In this document: positions 33,302-42,768 of the stretch, in pieces
How the letters are laid out: every line of letters starts with the position of its first letter
Position numbering within the stretch: position 1 is the stretch's first letter
Assembly: GCF_902498995.1 (NCBI RefSeq)
Contig: NZ_CABVLY010000012.1
Span: forward strand, 1-64,000
DNA: 64,000 nucleotides
Direction: 5' to 3'
Origin: Burkholderia anthina
GTDB taxonomy: Bacteria; Pseudomonadota; Gammaproteobacteria; Burkholderiales; Burkholderiaceae
Translations under genes and position numbers: made by a program
The notes under the pieces: model-generated
What the model was told of the DNA's origin: nothing
The model's database searches: none
Seen by the model: the letters and a program-made list of their open reading frames with translations, nothing else

Positions 33302-34861
33302 ATGCCGTACGCCCCCCTCCCGCGCGCCCTTCGCCCGCTGAGCGCCGCCGTCGCCGTTGCGACGGCCGTGCTGCTCGCCGGCTGCGCCGTCGGGCCCGAC
33401 TACCATCGGCCCGACACGTCGATCCCCGCCGCATACAAGGAGGCGCCGGCCGGCTGGAAGGTCGCGCAGCCCGCCGACCGCACCGACCGCGGCCCGTGGT
33501 GGACGGTCTACAACGATCCGCAGCTCGACGCGCTGATCGACAAGCTCAACGCGTCGAACCAGACCATCGCGCAATCGGCCGCCGCGTACCGGCAGGCCCG
33601 CGCGCTCGTCACCGAGGCGCGCGCCGCGTATTTCCCGACCGTCGGGCTGACCGCGTCGGGCTCGCGTTCCCGCTCGGGGCGTACGTCGGTGTCGTCGGGC
33701 ACGTCGTCGAATTTCAGCGGCAGCTCGTCGATCAGCAACAGTTACAGCGTCGGCCTCGATGCGAGCTGGGAACCGGACCTGTGGGGCAAGGTGAGCCGCA
33801 CCGTCAGCGCGCAGCGCGCGGGCGAAGCGGCCGCCGCGGCCGATCTCGCGAACGCGCGGCTGTCGCAGCAGGCGCTGCTCGCGCAAACCTATTTCCAGCT
33901 GCGCACGTCCGATGCACTGCAGAAGCTGCTCGACGACACCGTGAAGTCGTACGGCGAATCGCTGAAGCTCACGCAGAACCAGTACGCGCAGGGCGTGGCC
34001 GCGCGCGCGGACGTGATCCAGGCGCAGACGCAGCTGCAGAGCGCGCAGGCGGCGTCGATCGACAACGGCGTCGCACGCGCGCAGTACGAGCATGCGATCG
34101 CGACGCTGATCGGCGAACCGGCGTCCACGTTCTCGCTGCCGCCGGCCCCGCTCACGGCCGAACCGCCGATCACGCCGGTCGACGTGCCGTCCGCGGTGCT
34201 CGAGCGCCGGCCCGACATCGCGGCGGCCGAACGCCGCGCGGCTTCCGCGAACGAGCAGATCGGCGTCGCGATTTCCGCGTTCTTCCCGACGCTCACGCTG
34301 TCGGCAAGCGGCGGCTTCGAGAGCTCGGTGTGGTCGCAGCTGTTCACGCTGCCCGCGCGCTTCTGGACGGTCGGCCCGCAGCTCGCCGCGACGCTGTTCG
34401 ACGCGGGCCTGCGCGCCGCGCAGACCGACGCCGCCCGCGCGACCTACGACGAGAACGTCGCCGCGTATCGCCTCACGGTGCTCACCGCGTTCCAGGACGT
34501 CGAGGACAATCTCGCGTCGCAGCGCATCCTCGCGCAGGAAGTGGACGTGCAGCGGCAGGCCGTCGACAGCGCCGAGCACTCGCTCGCGATCGTCACGAAC
34601 CAGTACAAGGCCGGCACGGTCGCGTACCTGAACGTGCTGACCGCGCAGACCACGGCCTTCACCGCGCAGCAGAAGCTCGCGACGATCGCCGGGCAGCGGA
34701 TGGTGTCGTCGGTCGGGCTCGTGAAGGCGCTCGGCGGCGGCTGGAATACGTCGGAGATGGCGCGCGAAACGGGTGACATGGCCGCGCCGGCACCGGCGTC
34801 GGGTGCGGCGGCGCCGGCCGCGACCGCACCGGTGGCCGCCACGCCGCTCGCGCAGAAGTAG
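33302..34861 (+). CDS. Outer-membrane efflux lipoprotein (NodT/OprM family)
   Basis: 519 residues. The lipoprotein signal has lipobox LLAGC (mature Cys about residue 24). Two OEP repeats follow (about 70-260 and 285-480), each predicted to give long periplasmic helices plus beta-strands, with YKAGTVAYLNVLTAQTT near the end. A Ser/Gly-rich stretch in the first repeat is a surface-loop candidate. It would be the outer-membrane channel for a tripartite pump; the only pump gene nearby is the EmrB-type exporter, and an adaptor gene is missing here. The 280 bp upstream contain no gene. Confidence 0.9.
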   Translation: MPYAPLPRALRPLSAAVAVATAVLLAGCAVGPDYHRPDTSIPAAYKEAPAGWKVAQPADRTDRGPWWTVYNDPQLDALIDKLNASNQTIAQSAAAYRQARALVTEARAAYFPTVGLTASGSRSRSGRTSVSSGTSSNFSGSSSISNSYSVGLDASWEPDLWGKVSRTVSAQRAGEAAAAADLANARLSQQALLAQTYFQLRTSDALQKLLDDTVKSYGESLKLTQNQYAQGVAARADVIQAQTQLQSAQAASIDNGVARAQYEHAIATLIGEPASTFSLPPAPLTAEPPITPVDVPSAVLERRPDIAAAERRAASANEQIGVAISAFFPTLTLSASGGFESSVWSQLFTLPARFWTVGPQLAATLFDAGLRAAQTDAARATYDENVAAYRLTVLTAFQDVEDNLASQRILAQEVDVQRQAVDSAEHSLAIVTNQYKAGTVAYLNVLTAQTTAFTAQQKLATIAGQRMVSSVGLVKALGGGWNTSEMARETGDMAAPAPASGAAAPAATAPVAATPLAQK

Positions 34862-34891
34862 AAACGGAAAGGGGCGACGTCGCTGCGCGCG

Positions 34892-35707
34892 TCAGCGCAT
34901 CGCGTCGCCGAAGATCAGCGACACCTGGTTGTTGCCGATCGGATGACCGAGCAGATTCAGCAGCCCGGCGAGGTTCGCCTGCTGCTCCGGCGCCGCGTGC
35001 GCGGTGCCGCGAAACGATCCCTGGCCGGGGCCGAAGCTGCCGTGTCCGTCGAGGAACAGCGGCCCCTGCGTCGTCGACAGGTCGAGATCGGCCCCCGTCC
35101 CCTTTGCCTGCAGCACCGCACGGTACGACCCGAGCGGCTTCACGCGCGACACGCGCGAACTCATCGAATCGATCGTCACCGTCAGCTGGCCGTACGCGTT
35201 GTTGCCGAGCAGGCGCCAGTCGGTCCAGCCGAGCCGCACGTCACCCTGCAGGTCGAGCGTGTTGAACGGCGTGCCGAGCCCGGCGAGCAGCGACGCGGGC
35301 ACGGCCATCGTGCCCGCCGACAGCACCGCGCCGCGCCACGTCGCGTCGAGCGTGACCGCATCGGGCATCGCCTCGGTCTGCCGCATGTGCATCTGCACGC
35401 GGCCGGTGAGGAGCGGCCAGAAGCGCGTCGTCCATTCGACGCGGCCGGGCAGCAGCGTGGCCGCGCTCTGGTCGGCGCCCGGCGCGAGCATCAGCGTGCC
35501 CGAGCCATGCCACAGCGATCCGTCCGGATCGACGAGATTCACATGCCCGCCGGTCGCGCGCGCGAACTGCGGCGCGATCCACGCGGCCGGTGCGAGCGCG
35601 ATGAGCGTCACCGCCGTCGCGAACCCGCCTGCCACCCCCCACGGCAATGCAGCGACGAGCCGCCTGATCCCCGGCCTCATCGGCCGACTGCTGCGTGTTT
35701 CATCCAC
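34892..35707 (-). CDS. gspN: Type II secretion system protein GspN
   Basis: 271 residues. One N-terminal transmembrane helix (about 17-38) is followed by a large periplasmic domain of the GspN family (DGSLWHGSGTLMLAPG is a recognisable stretch). GspN is an accessory inner-membrane component and not present in all T2SS. It is last gene of the gsp cluster and lies 4 bp after gspM on the minus strand. Confidence 0.88.
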   Translation of the reverse strand: MDETRSSRPMRPGIRRLVAALPWGVAGGFATAVTLIALAPAAWIAPQFARATGGHVNLVDPDGSLWHGSGTLMLAPGADQSAATLLPGRVEWTTRFWPLLTGRVQMHMRQTEAMPDAVTLDATWRGAVLSAGTMAVPASLLAGLGTPFNTLDLQGDVRLGWTDWRLLGNNAYGQLTVTIDSMSSRVSRVKPLGSYRAVLQAKGTGADLDLSTTQGPLFLDGHGSFGPGQGSFRGTAHAAPEQQANLAGLLNLLGHPIGNNQVSLIFGDAMR

Positions 35708-35711
35708 TGCG

Positions 35712-36218
35712 TCATTTCTGCATCGAGGGTTGCATCACGGCCGTCAGGTCGACCTGGCCGTCTTCCTTCAGCCCGGTCACGTGCGCTTCGCCGACCTGCA
35801 CCTTGAACTGCCGGCGCGCGTCGTCGAGCCACTGCGTCCACACCGGGAACGGCACGTTTTTCATCTGGATCTGCACGCCGTTGCCGACGACCTGCGCCTG
35901 CGCGCCCTGCAGCCCGTGATCGGACAGCGATGCGGCAAGCGCATCCTTCAGCGCCAGCCCGGTCGGCGCAACGCCTTGCGCGGCGGCTGTCAGCGACTTC
36001 GCCTCGTTGGCCTGCGCGGTCATCTCCGCGAGCTCGCGGCGCATCGTCGGCAGCGTGTTGCGGATCCGCGCGCTGCCTTCCTGCGCGGGCGACCACAGCA
36101 CCGAATACGCAATGGCGACGGCCAGCACGGCGCCGCCCCAGCCGAGCAGCATCTTTTCGCGCTGCGAGCGCTCGCCCCAGAACTGCGCGAGCGTCTGGGT
36201 CAGTTGTTCGGTCTTCAT
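35712..36218 (-). CDS. gspM: Type II secretion system protein GspM
   Basis: 168 residues. A short cytoplasmic tail, one transmembrane helix (about 25-45, LLGWGGAVLAVAIAYSVLW) and a periplasmic ferredoxin-like domain match GspM/PulM. It works with GspL to anchor GspE at the inner membrane. The ATG overlaps the gspL stop (ATGA). Confidence 0.9.
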   Translation of the reverse strand: MKTEQLTQTLAQFWGERSQREKMLLGWGGAVLAVAIAYSVLWSPAQEGSARIRNTLPTMRRELAEMTAQANEAKSLTAAAQGVAPTGLALKDALAASLSDHGLQGAQAQVVGNGVQIQMKNVPFPVWTQWLDDARRQFKVQVGEAHVTGLKEDGQVDLTAVMQPSMQK

Positions 36219-37588
36219 GAGCGGCTCCGGATCGTCCATTTGCCGGTGCTGCTGTCGACTTCGCCGGCCAGCCCGTTGCGTGCGAGACGCTGCGGGAAAT
36301 CGGGGTCCACCTTGACCTCCGGCTTGAAGCCGACGTCGAGCCGCCGGTCGTGATAATCGAGCGATGCGATTCCGTTCAGCGGCAGCGCGCCCATCGAACG
36401 CGACAGCCCGCTCGACAGCGCGAGAAAATCGTTCGGCGACAGCTCGCCCGCCGCGAGGCGCAACTGGTCGAGCTGGCGCTGCATCTGCGCGGGCGGATCG
36501 AGCACCGTCGTCGTCTTCGGGAATGCGGACAGCAACGTCTCGGTGATCTGCGCGGACAGCGCATCGCGTTCGCGCGACAGCTTCCACCAGTGCAGGTTCA
36601 TCCCGATCACGGCGACGCCGAGCGTCGCCGCGGCGAGCGCGATCGGCACGCGCAGGCGCTTCAGCGTCGCGCGGTCGAAGCGCCACGGCTGCGATTCGAA
36701 TTCAAACTGGCACAGATCCAGGCGCTCGCTCAGCGCGCGCCGCGCGAATGCGTCGAACGACAGCGGCTGCGCGCCCGGCAGCAGCGAGCCGTCGCCGGAG
36801 CCGACCGATGCGAGCCGCGGCTCCGCGCCCGGTTCGCCGAGTTCGTACAGCTCGACGTCGCCGCCGCCCGAGAGCGCGGCGAGCGTGCCGCTTGCGCGCG
36901 CGGCAGGCGCTGCAAAACCTTCGCCGAGCGCGCCGCGCGCAATCGCGAGTTCGAGACGCGGCGCACCGGCCGCGGCCGGCTGCGCGCCGGCTTCGACGAG
37001 CACCGGTTCGACCGCGGTCGCGAGGCCGAGCACCGCGGCCACCGCGGTCGGGCGCGCGAGCGGCTCGGCCGCATCCGTGATCGCGGCAGCTTGCGCGGCT
37101 TCACCGTCGGCCGGCGTGTCCGACGCAGCTTCCGCCACTGCGGCGCGCGGCGCCGGCAGGCAGCGCGTCGCCGGCACCGCGCTCAGGTGCCGGTGGCCGG
37201 CCGCGGTGAACGCGTCGCAGATCGTGCGGAACCACGCGCGGTCGACGACGGCCAGCACACGGCGCCCGTCGGGCAGTGCCGCCGGATCGAGCGCGATGTG
37301 GCAGCCGGCCGGATCCTGGATCAGCTGATCCTCGACGATGTTGGGCAACGCCTGGCGCAGCTTCGGCCCCTTGAGCGGCGGCACGGTCGCGGCCAGCAGC
37401 AACACGTCGCGCGCGGCGACGATCAGCACCGTCGCGTTCGCGCGCGGCAGCAGCGTGAGCGCGGCGCGGCCCGCGCGCTGCACGTGGCCGGCCTTGTCGA
37501 CGAGCGCAAACGGCAATTCGGGCCACTGCCATTCCTGTAACGGCACGGCCGGCTCGCGCGGCGGCAAAGAAACAATCAGCGTGCTCAA
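36215..37588 (-). CDS. gspL: Type II secretion system protein GspL
   Basis: 457 residues. The N-terminal about 300 residues form the cytoplasmic actin-like domain that binds GspE. One helix at about 312-330 (PIALAAATLGVAVIGMNLHW) leads to a periplasmic ferredoxin-like domain. The middle cytoplasmic part carries an Ala-rich insertion (about 150-210). It overlaps gspM and lies 24 bp after gspK. Confidence 0.9.
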   Translation of the reverse strand: MSTLIVSLPPREPAVPLQEWQWPELPFALVDKAGHVQRAGRAALTLLPRANATVLIVAARDVLLLAATVPPLKGPKLRQALPNIVEDQLIQDPAGCHIALDPAALPDGRRVLAVVDRAWFRTICDAFTAAGHRHLSAVPATRCLPAPRAAVAEAASDTPADGEAAQAAAITDAAEPLARPTAVAAVLGLATAVEPVLVEAGAQPAAAGAPRLELAIARGALGEGFAAPAARASGTLAALSGGGDVELYELGEPGAEPRLASVGSGDGSLLPGAQPLSFDAFARRALSERLDLCQFEFESQPWRFDRATLKRLRVPIALAAATLGVAVIGMNLHWWKLSRERDALSAQITETLLSAFPKTTTVLDPPAQMQRQLDQLRLAAGELSPNDFLALSSGLSRSMGALPLNGIASLDYHDRRLDVGFKPEVKVDPDFPQRLARNGLAGEVDSSTGKWTIRSRS

Positions 37589-37612
37589 GAGCTCCTCTCC
37601 CGAATGGCGTCG

Positions 37613-38752
37613 TTATAGCTGGTCGCGGATGCGCACGACCCGCGTCGAGTGCGTGGTCGGATCACGATACACGAGCGAGGTGCGATCGACCTCCGCGCGA
37701 TCGTGCTGGATCCGGCCATGCACGATGAAGTAACTCGAATTGACGTCGACGAGGCTCGAGTCGATCGTCACGTTCGGCGCGCCGGCACCGCGCAGCGCGA
37801 GCTGCACGTCGCCGACGTTGCGGAAAAACACGGTCTCGCGGCGCGACACGAGCGCCTGTGCCGACGACACGCTCATCCCCGGCACGAGCGCGGCGATCAC
37901 CTCGGCCGGCGCGGTATTCATGTTCACGGGCGTCGTGGTCGGCAGCACGGTGACGAACGGGCGCAGCCGCGCGACCATCTCGGGCGTCACGCCGTCGACG
38001 TCGAGCAGGCTGTCGACGCCCGTCATCATCAGCGGAGCGGGCCCGCGGTCGCCGCCGGACATCCCCGGGTCGTCGGTGAAGTTGCCGGCCATGTCGCCGC
38101 CGGGCACCGGCGCGGTGGCGGCCGTCCCGGCGCCGGGCAGCGTCGGCGTCTGGAAACGCGTTGCCGAATGCATGAGGCCGGCGCGCATCTGCAGTGCGAT
38201 CCGCTTCGCGAGCGCGCCGTCGTAGCCGAGCGTCGCCAGCAGCCGCTGGAACGCCTGGAGCTGCGTCACGTTGAGTTGCAGGACGCCGGGCGCCGGCGAC
38301 GACACGAGGTTGCGCAGGTTGAACTTCGCCTGCGCGTCCTCGATCGATCCGGAGATGTAGGTGTCTTCGCCGCCGCCGTCGTTGGGCGCGCCGATCCGGC
38401 CGAGGAAGTCCGACAGCTTGGTCTTCGCGATCGGCACGGCCCAGATCCCGCCGAGATAGGTGATGCCGGGCGCCGTGTCGCCTTCGGAGCGCAGGATCAT
38501 CCGCGTCCAGTCGAGCGCGCCGCGCGCGACCCACTGCGCCTGCGCGAGCACGCGCTGGTTCTCGATGCGGCGAATCTGCACCTGCTGGCGCCACAGCATG
38601 CCCGACACGAGGATCGCCGACAGCGCGACGACCAGCAGCGCGGTGATGATCGCCGCGCCGCGTTCGCGGCGGCCGCGAGGTCCGCGCGCCGGCACGCGCG
38701 CGGCGGCGCGGGCGGCGAACCGGAAACGGGGAGGGCGCGTGCGCATCGTCAT
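37613..38752 (-). CDS. gspK: Type II secretion minor pseudopilin GspK
   Basis: 379 residues. The basic leader ends at G32 (RRERGAAIITALLVV), the prepilin-like site, followed by the hydrophobic N-helix. As is usual for GspK, the position-5 glutamate of other pseudopilins is absent. The large globular domain carries SAM-like helical repeats. GspK caps the pseudopilus tip with GspI and GspJ. It overlaps gspJ by 4 bp. Confidence 0.92.
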   Translation of the reverse strand: MTMRTRPPRFRFAARAAARVPARGPRGRRERGAAIITALLVVALSAILVSGMLWRQQVQIRRIENQRVLAQAQWVARGALDWTRMILRSEGDTAPGITYLGGIWAVPIAKTKLSDFLGRIGAPNDGGGEDTYISGSIEDAQAKFNLRNLVSSPAPGVLQLNVTQLQAFQRLLATLGYDGALAKRIALQMRAGLMHSATRFQTPTLPGAGTAATAPVPGGDMAGNFTDDPGMSGGDRGPAPLMMTGVDSLLDVDGVTPEMVARLRPFVTVLPTTTPVNMNTAPAEVIAALVPGMSVSSAQALVSRRETVFFRNVGDVQLALRGAGAPNVTIDSSLVDVNSSYFIVHGRIQHDRAEVDRTSLVYRDPTTHSTRVVRIRDQL

Positions 38753-39453
38753 TCCCCGACGAGGAAGATGCGCGTGACGGGCACGCGCAGCGACGTCGCG
38801 CCGATGCTGACCTGCAGCCCCGTCACCGCGCGCGTCGGCGGCGCGTTGCCGATCTGCGGCACCTTCAGCGCATCGTTGTTCTGCGCGAGCGCGTCGTTGG
38901 CCGTCTGCAGATTGGTGGTCCAGCCCACGCGCGGCACGTACAGCTTCGCGTCGATCGCACCGACGCCGCCCATCAATGCGACCCGGCTCCAGCCGTCGAC
39001 GCTGCTGTCCTTCAGCACGTCGTGCAGCCGGTTCGCATCGTCGATCGGCGGCGACGCATAACGCACGACGCGGCCGCCGGCGATCCGGTAACGGACCACC
39101 TGCAGCCGCGGCGCGGCGCCCGGCACGTCGAGCTCGCGAACGATCTGCAGCGTGTTGCCGGCGACGCCGATCGCCGGCTGGCCGGCCTCGTCGTCGGTCG
39201 CGGCAAGCCGCGCGTCGATGCGCATCTGGTCGAACATCTGCGCGAACACGCGCTCGTCTTCCATCGCGGACGCGACCTTGTCGCGACCGCGCATGATCTG
39301 GTCGAGCCCGCGCCACGCGAGGATCGCGACCACCGCGAGGATCGCGATCGCGATCATCAGTTCGATCAGCGTGAAGCCGCGCACGCGGCGCGAGCCGGCG
39401 AAACGCGCGGGCCGGCGCCGCGGCGGCGCGTCAGAGCGGACGGCTGGTTTCAT
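38749..39453 (-). CDS. gspJ: Type II secretion minor pseudopilin GspJ
   Basis: 234 residues. The leader ends at G26 before FTLIELMIAIAILAVVAI, with E at mature position 5. The globular domain matches PulJ/GspJ. Part of the pseudopilus tip. It overlaps gspI by about 23 bp and gspK by 4 bp, indicating tight coupling. Confidence 0.92.
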   Translation of the reverse strand: MKPAVRSDAPPRRRPARFAGSRRVRGFTLIELMIAIAILAVVAILAWRGLDQIMRGRDKVASAMEDERVFAQMFDQMRIDARLAATDDEAGQPAIGVAGNTLQIVRELDVPGAAPRLQVVRYRIAGGRVVRYASPPIDDANRLHDVLKDSSVDGWSRVALMGGVGAIDAKLYVPRVGWTTNLQTANDALAQNNDALKVPQIGNAPPTRAVTGLQVSIGATSLRVPVTRIFLVGE

Positions 39454-39886
39454 TCGCGACCACCGTCACCATTTGTGCGAGCACGCCGGCGCGCCCCGGC
39501 ATGCTCACCGAAACCTGCACGCGCCGGAACACGGGGTTCGGCGTCGTGCTCACGCGTTGCGTGCAGACGAGCTGCACGTTGCCTTGCGAACAGTCGAAAC
39601 TCTGCTCGCCGACCTCCGGCCACGCATGCGTGAGACGCAATTGCGCAAGTGCATTGTCCGCGCTCCAGCCGGCGAGCAGCCGGCGATGGAGATCGGACGC
39701 ATTGGTCGCCATCGTGCCGACCGCACGGATCGACGCGGCGAGCGCGACCGCGATGATCGCGAGCGCGACGAGCACCTCGATCATCGTGAAGCCGCGTGCG
39801 CGGAAGAACGTACCGTTGGCGCGCCGCGAACGAAGTCCTTGCGAGGGGCGGAGCGAAGCAGGCGGGAAGGGCATACGACGACGCAT
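39431..39886 (-). CDS. gspI: Type II secretion minor pseudopilin GspI
   Basis: 151 residues. A long basic leader ends in RARG before FTMIEVLVALAIIAVALAAS, with E5 present. It forms the tip complex core with GspJ and GspK. The start chosen is the ATG 2 bp after the gspH stop; a methionine five codons later is possible. Confidence 0.9.
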   Translation of the reverse strand: MRRRMPFPPASLRPSQGLRSRRANGTFFRARGFTMIEVLVALAIIAVALAASIRAVGTMATNASDLHRRLLAGWSADNALAQLRLTHAWPEVGEQSFDCSQGNVQLVCTQRVSTTPNPVFRRVQVSVSMPGRAGVLAQMVTVVANETSRPL

Positions 39887-39888
39887 CG

Positions 39889-40437
39889 TCACTGCACCTC
39901 GTAACGACCGTTGCCGGTGCCGACGATCGTCGCGCTGCCGACGGCCGAATGCAGCGTCACGCGCACCGGCGTGTCGATGCTTTCGGTGCCGAACACGACG
40001 CGGCTCGCACGCGTGTCGGACCCCGGATAGTCGATCTCGGCGCTCGTGACGCCGCCGTCCCAGTCGCGCGGGCGCAGCAGGTCGTCGCGCAGCGTGCGCC
40101 AGCCGTCGGGCGAGCTCACGTCGAAACGGAAGCCGTGCGCGGTGGGCTGCCACGCGATCGGGTGTGCGCGCACCTGCGCCTCGTCGCCGGCGGTCTCGAA
40201 CAGCAGCGCGATGCGCTGCGCTTCCTCGCGCAGATCGGTACGCGGATTGCGCGTGAGCGACAGCGACGCAAGCGACACCAGGAGGCCCGCGATCACGAGC
40301 ACGACGAGCATCTCGAGCAGCGTGAAGCCGCGTGCGCGCGTTGGCGCGACGGCCATGGCCGCGCCGCGACGCACGTGGCTGTCGCGGCCGGCGCGACTGT
40401 CGCGAGCTGAGCGCAACGGCGTGCGAAGGGCGGGCAT
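39889..40437 (-). CDS. gspH: Type II secretion minor pseudopilin GspH
   Basis: 182 residues from ATG 40437; a later ATG (40356) would give a leader of normal length directly before RARG|FTLLEMLVVLVIAGLLVSLAS. E5 is present. Links the tip complex to the GspG filament. Lies 44 bp after gspG. Confidence 0.88.
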   Translation of the reverse strand: MPALRTPLRSARDSRAGRDSHVRRGAAMAVAPTRARGFTLLEMLVVLVIAGLLVSLASLSLTRNPRTDLREEAQRIALLFETAGDEAQVRAHPIAWQPTAHGFRFDVSSPDGWRTLRDDLLRPRDWDGGVTSAEIDYPGSDTRASRVVFGTESIDTPVRVTLHSAVGSATIVGTGNGRYEVQ

Positions 40438-40481
40438 GGCAATGAAGAACGGGAACGAACGTCGGGCCGGTCAGCGCACGC

Positions 40482-40934
40482 TTACTGCCACGAACCGATG
40501 TCGGTGTCGTTGCCGTCGCCGCCTTCCTTGCCGTCGGCGCCGTAGCTGAACACGTCGATCTCGCCGTGCACGCCCGGGTTCAGGTACTTGTACCCGTTGC
40601 CCCACGGATCGTTCGGCAGGCGCTCGAGATAGCCGCCATCCTTCCAGTTGTTCGGGATCGGGTCGGTGGCCGGCTTCTGGATCAGCGCGGTCAGGCCCTG
40701 CTCCTGGGTCGGATAGCGGCCGTTGTCGAGACGGTACAGCTTGAGCGCCTGCATGATCGTGCCGATGTCCTGCTTCGCGGCGATACGGCGCGCCTCGTCG
40801 GGGCGGCTCATGATCTTCGGCACGATCAGTGCCGCCAGGATCCCGAGGATCGCAACCACCACCATGATCTCGATCAGCGTGAAACCGCGCTGACGGCGCA
40901 CGGCCGCATTACGGCGAGTGATCCACGTTTGCAT
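40482..40934 (-). CDS. gspG: Type II secretion major pseudopilin GspG
   Basis: 150 residues. The leader ends at G17 (RRQRG), followed by [22 protein letters not shown] with E5. The C-terminal part has the conserved GspG calcium-site and [15 protein letters not shown] region. It is first of the gspGHIJKLMN unit with its own start region (GAAAGAGGT before the ATG) and is divergent from gspC. Confidence 0.95.
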   Translation of the reverse strand: MQTWITRRNAAVRRQRGFTLIEIMVVVAILGILAALIVPKIMSRPDEARRIAAKQDIGTIMQALKLYRLDNGRYPTQEQGLTALIQKPATDPIPNNWKDGGYLERLPNDPWGNGYKYLNPGVHGEIDVFSYGADGKEGGDGNDTDIGSWQ

Positions 40935-41100
40935 GACTGACTACCTCTTTCCAAAAAAATGTCGTCGATTGAGTGACGCACCCGGATGCATTCCGGACGC
41001 CTGCCTGACGACAGGCTTCCGATACCCCGGGCGCGGAGCACGCATTGTAAGGCGCGCATTGCCGAGGGCTTTCACCCAACGCAAATTTCATATACATCCG

Positions 41101-41106
41101 TACAAT
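41101..41106 (+). promoter_or_regulatory. -10-like hexamer of gspC
   Basis: TACAAT lies only 7 bp before the gspC ATG and no Shine-Dalgarno sequence is visible between. If used, the mRNA would be leaderless or nearly so. No clear -35 is seen. Confidence 0.35.
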
Positions 41107-41113
41107 AGCGCGC

Positions 41114-41524
41114 ATGAACGCGCTCTCGATCCGGATCCTATCCCTCGCCCTCTTCGCGGGTTTGTGCGCGACGGCCACCTACTGGGTCGTCACGCTGTCC
41201 GCCCGTGAAGCGCCGCTGCCTGCCGCTGCCGCGCGGCTGCCGATCCGCACCGAGGACGCCGCCGCGCTCTTCGGCGGACAGCTCGACAAGAATCCCGTGC
41301 AGGACATTCACCTGTTCGGCATTCTCGCGCTCGCTCACGGCGCCGCCGCGATCGTCGGTGTCGGCGGCGAACCGCCGCGCGCGGTGTCGCTCGGCGCGGA
41401 AGTCACACCCGGCGCGAAGCTCGCCGAAGTCCGTCCCCGCTCGATCATCGTCGACCGCAACGGCGCCCGCGCCGAAATCCAGCTCCCCGCGAACACGCCG
41501 TCCCCCGCGATCTACATGCGCTGA
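41114..41524 (+). CDS. gspC: Type II secretion protein GspC (short form)
   Basis: 136 residues, about half the usual GspC. A short cytoplasmic tail, one transmembrane helix (about 7-28) and a homology-region domain (about 50-130; LFGQ-like ALFGGQLDKN, LFGILALAHGAAAIVGVGGEPPRAVSLG) are present. The C-terminal PDZ or coiled-coil part is absent. It bridges the inner platform and the GspD secretin. It is on the opposite strand, between gspF (convergent, 22 bp) and gspG (divergent). I believe this position is normal in Burkholderia. Confidence 0.85.
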   Translation: MNALSIRILSLALFAGLCATATYWVVTLSAREAPLPAAAARLPIRTEDAAALFGGQLDKNPVQDIHLFGILALAHGAAAIVGVGGEPPRAVSLGAEVTPGAKLAEVRPRSIIVDRNGARAEIQLPANTPSPAIYMR

Positions 41525-41546
41525 ACGGCGCCGGCCCGACCGGCCG

Positions 41547-42764
41547 TCACTGCACCATGTTGTTCAGCTCGATGATCGGCAGCATCACGGCCAGCACGAT
41601 CACGAGCACGATGCCGCCCATCGCCAGGATCAGGAGCGGCTCGAGCAGGCTCGTCAGGAACATCGTGCGGCGCTCGAGCTCGCGCGCTTCGCCTTCCGCC
41701 GCGCGGTCGAGCATCGTCGTCACGTCGCCCGTCGCCTCGCCGGAGCGAATCAGGTGCACCAGCACCGGCGGAAACGTCTTCACGTTGTTCAGCGCGCGCG
41801 ACAGCGCGGAGCCTTCGCGCACGCGCACGATCGCATCGTCGATGTTCGCGCGCATCGCGCGGTTCGACAGCGTCTCGCCGGCCGCCTGCAACGCGCGCAG
41901 GATCGGCACGCCGGCCGCGGTGAGAATGCCGAGCGTGCTCGCGAAGCGCACCGTGTTGTAGCCGCGCACGAGCTTGCCCGCGAGCGGCGCGGTCAGCACC
42001 CAGCGGTCGAACGCGAGCCTCGGCCCGTCGCGCGACAGCGTCGCCTTCACGAACCACACGACCAGCGCGACCGCGATCAGGATCGCCCACCACCAGTGCC
42101 GCACGAAATCCGACAGCGCCATCATCACGATCGTCAGCACCGGCAGCTGCTGCTTCGTGCTCGCGAACACGTTGACGACCTGCGGCACGACGTAGCTCAG
42201 CAGAAAGGTGACGATGCCGAACGCGATCAGCGTGACGATGCCCGGATACGTGAACGCCAGCAGAATCTTCTGCTTGAGCGCATTGCTCTGCTCGATGTAG
42301 TCGGCCAGGCGCGACAGCACGATGCCGAGCTTGCCGGTGTGCTCGCCCGCGGCGACGAGCGCCCGGTAGATTTCGGGGAAATCGCGCGGATGCTGGCCCA
42401 GCGCATTCGCGAGCGAATGGCCGCCGAGCACCTCGGCGCGGATCGCGGCCATCAGTTCGCGGATGTAGTCGCGCTCGGCCTGCTCGGTCAGCACGCCGAG
42501 CGCCTCGTCGAGCGGCAGCCCCGCGATCAGCAGGCTCGCGAGCTGGCGCGTGAGGATCGCCTGCTCGCGCTGCGACAGCTTGCGGCCGAACGCGAGCCGC
42601 TGCGAACGCGCGCCGCGGCTTGCGCTGGCGGCTGGTTCGACGACGAGTGGCGTGAGCCCCTGCGTGCGCAGCTGACCGCGCGCGTTGCGCGCGCTGTCGG
42701 CATCGATCACGCCTTTCTGCGGGCGCCCCGCCGAATCGATTGCTTCGAAACGGAATGCCGGCAT
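41547..42764 (-). CDS. gspF: Type II secretion inner-membrane platform protein GspF
   Basis: 405 residues with two GspF repeats (about 70-195 and 273-395) and three transmembrane helices (near 168-190, 220-240 and 375-397). It is the polytopic rotor-like platform around which the GspE ATPase works. It is 4 bp after gspE. Confidence 0.95.
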   Translation of the reverse strand: MPAFRFEAIDSAGRPQKGVIDADSARNARGQLRTQGLTPLVVEPAASASRGARSQRLAFGRKLSQREQAILTRQLASLLIAGLPLDEALGVLTEQAERDYIRELMAAIRAEVLGGHSLANALGQHPRDFPEIYRALVAAGEHTGKLGIVLSRLADYIEQSNALKQKILLAFTYPGIVTLIAFGIVTFLLSYVVPQVVNVFASTKQQLPVLTIVMMALSDFVRHWWWAILIAVALVVWFVKATLSRDGPRLAFDRWVLTAPLAGKLVRGYNTVRFASTLGILTAAGVPILRALQAAGETLSNRAMRANIDDAIVRVREGSALSRALNNVKTFPPVLVHLIRSGEATGDVTTMLDRAAEGEARELERRTMFLTSLLEPLLILAMGGIVLVIVLAVMLPIIELNNMVQ

Positions 42765-42768
42765 CGCG

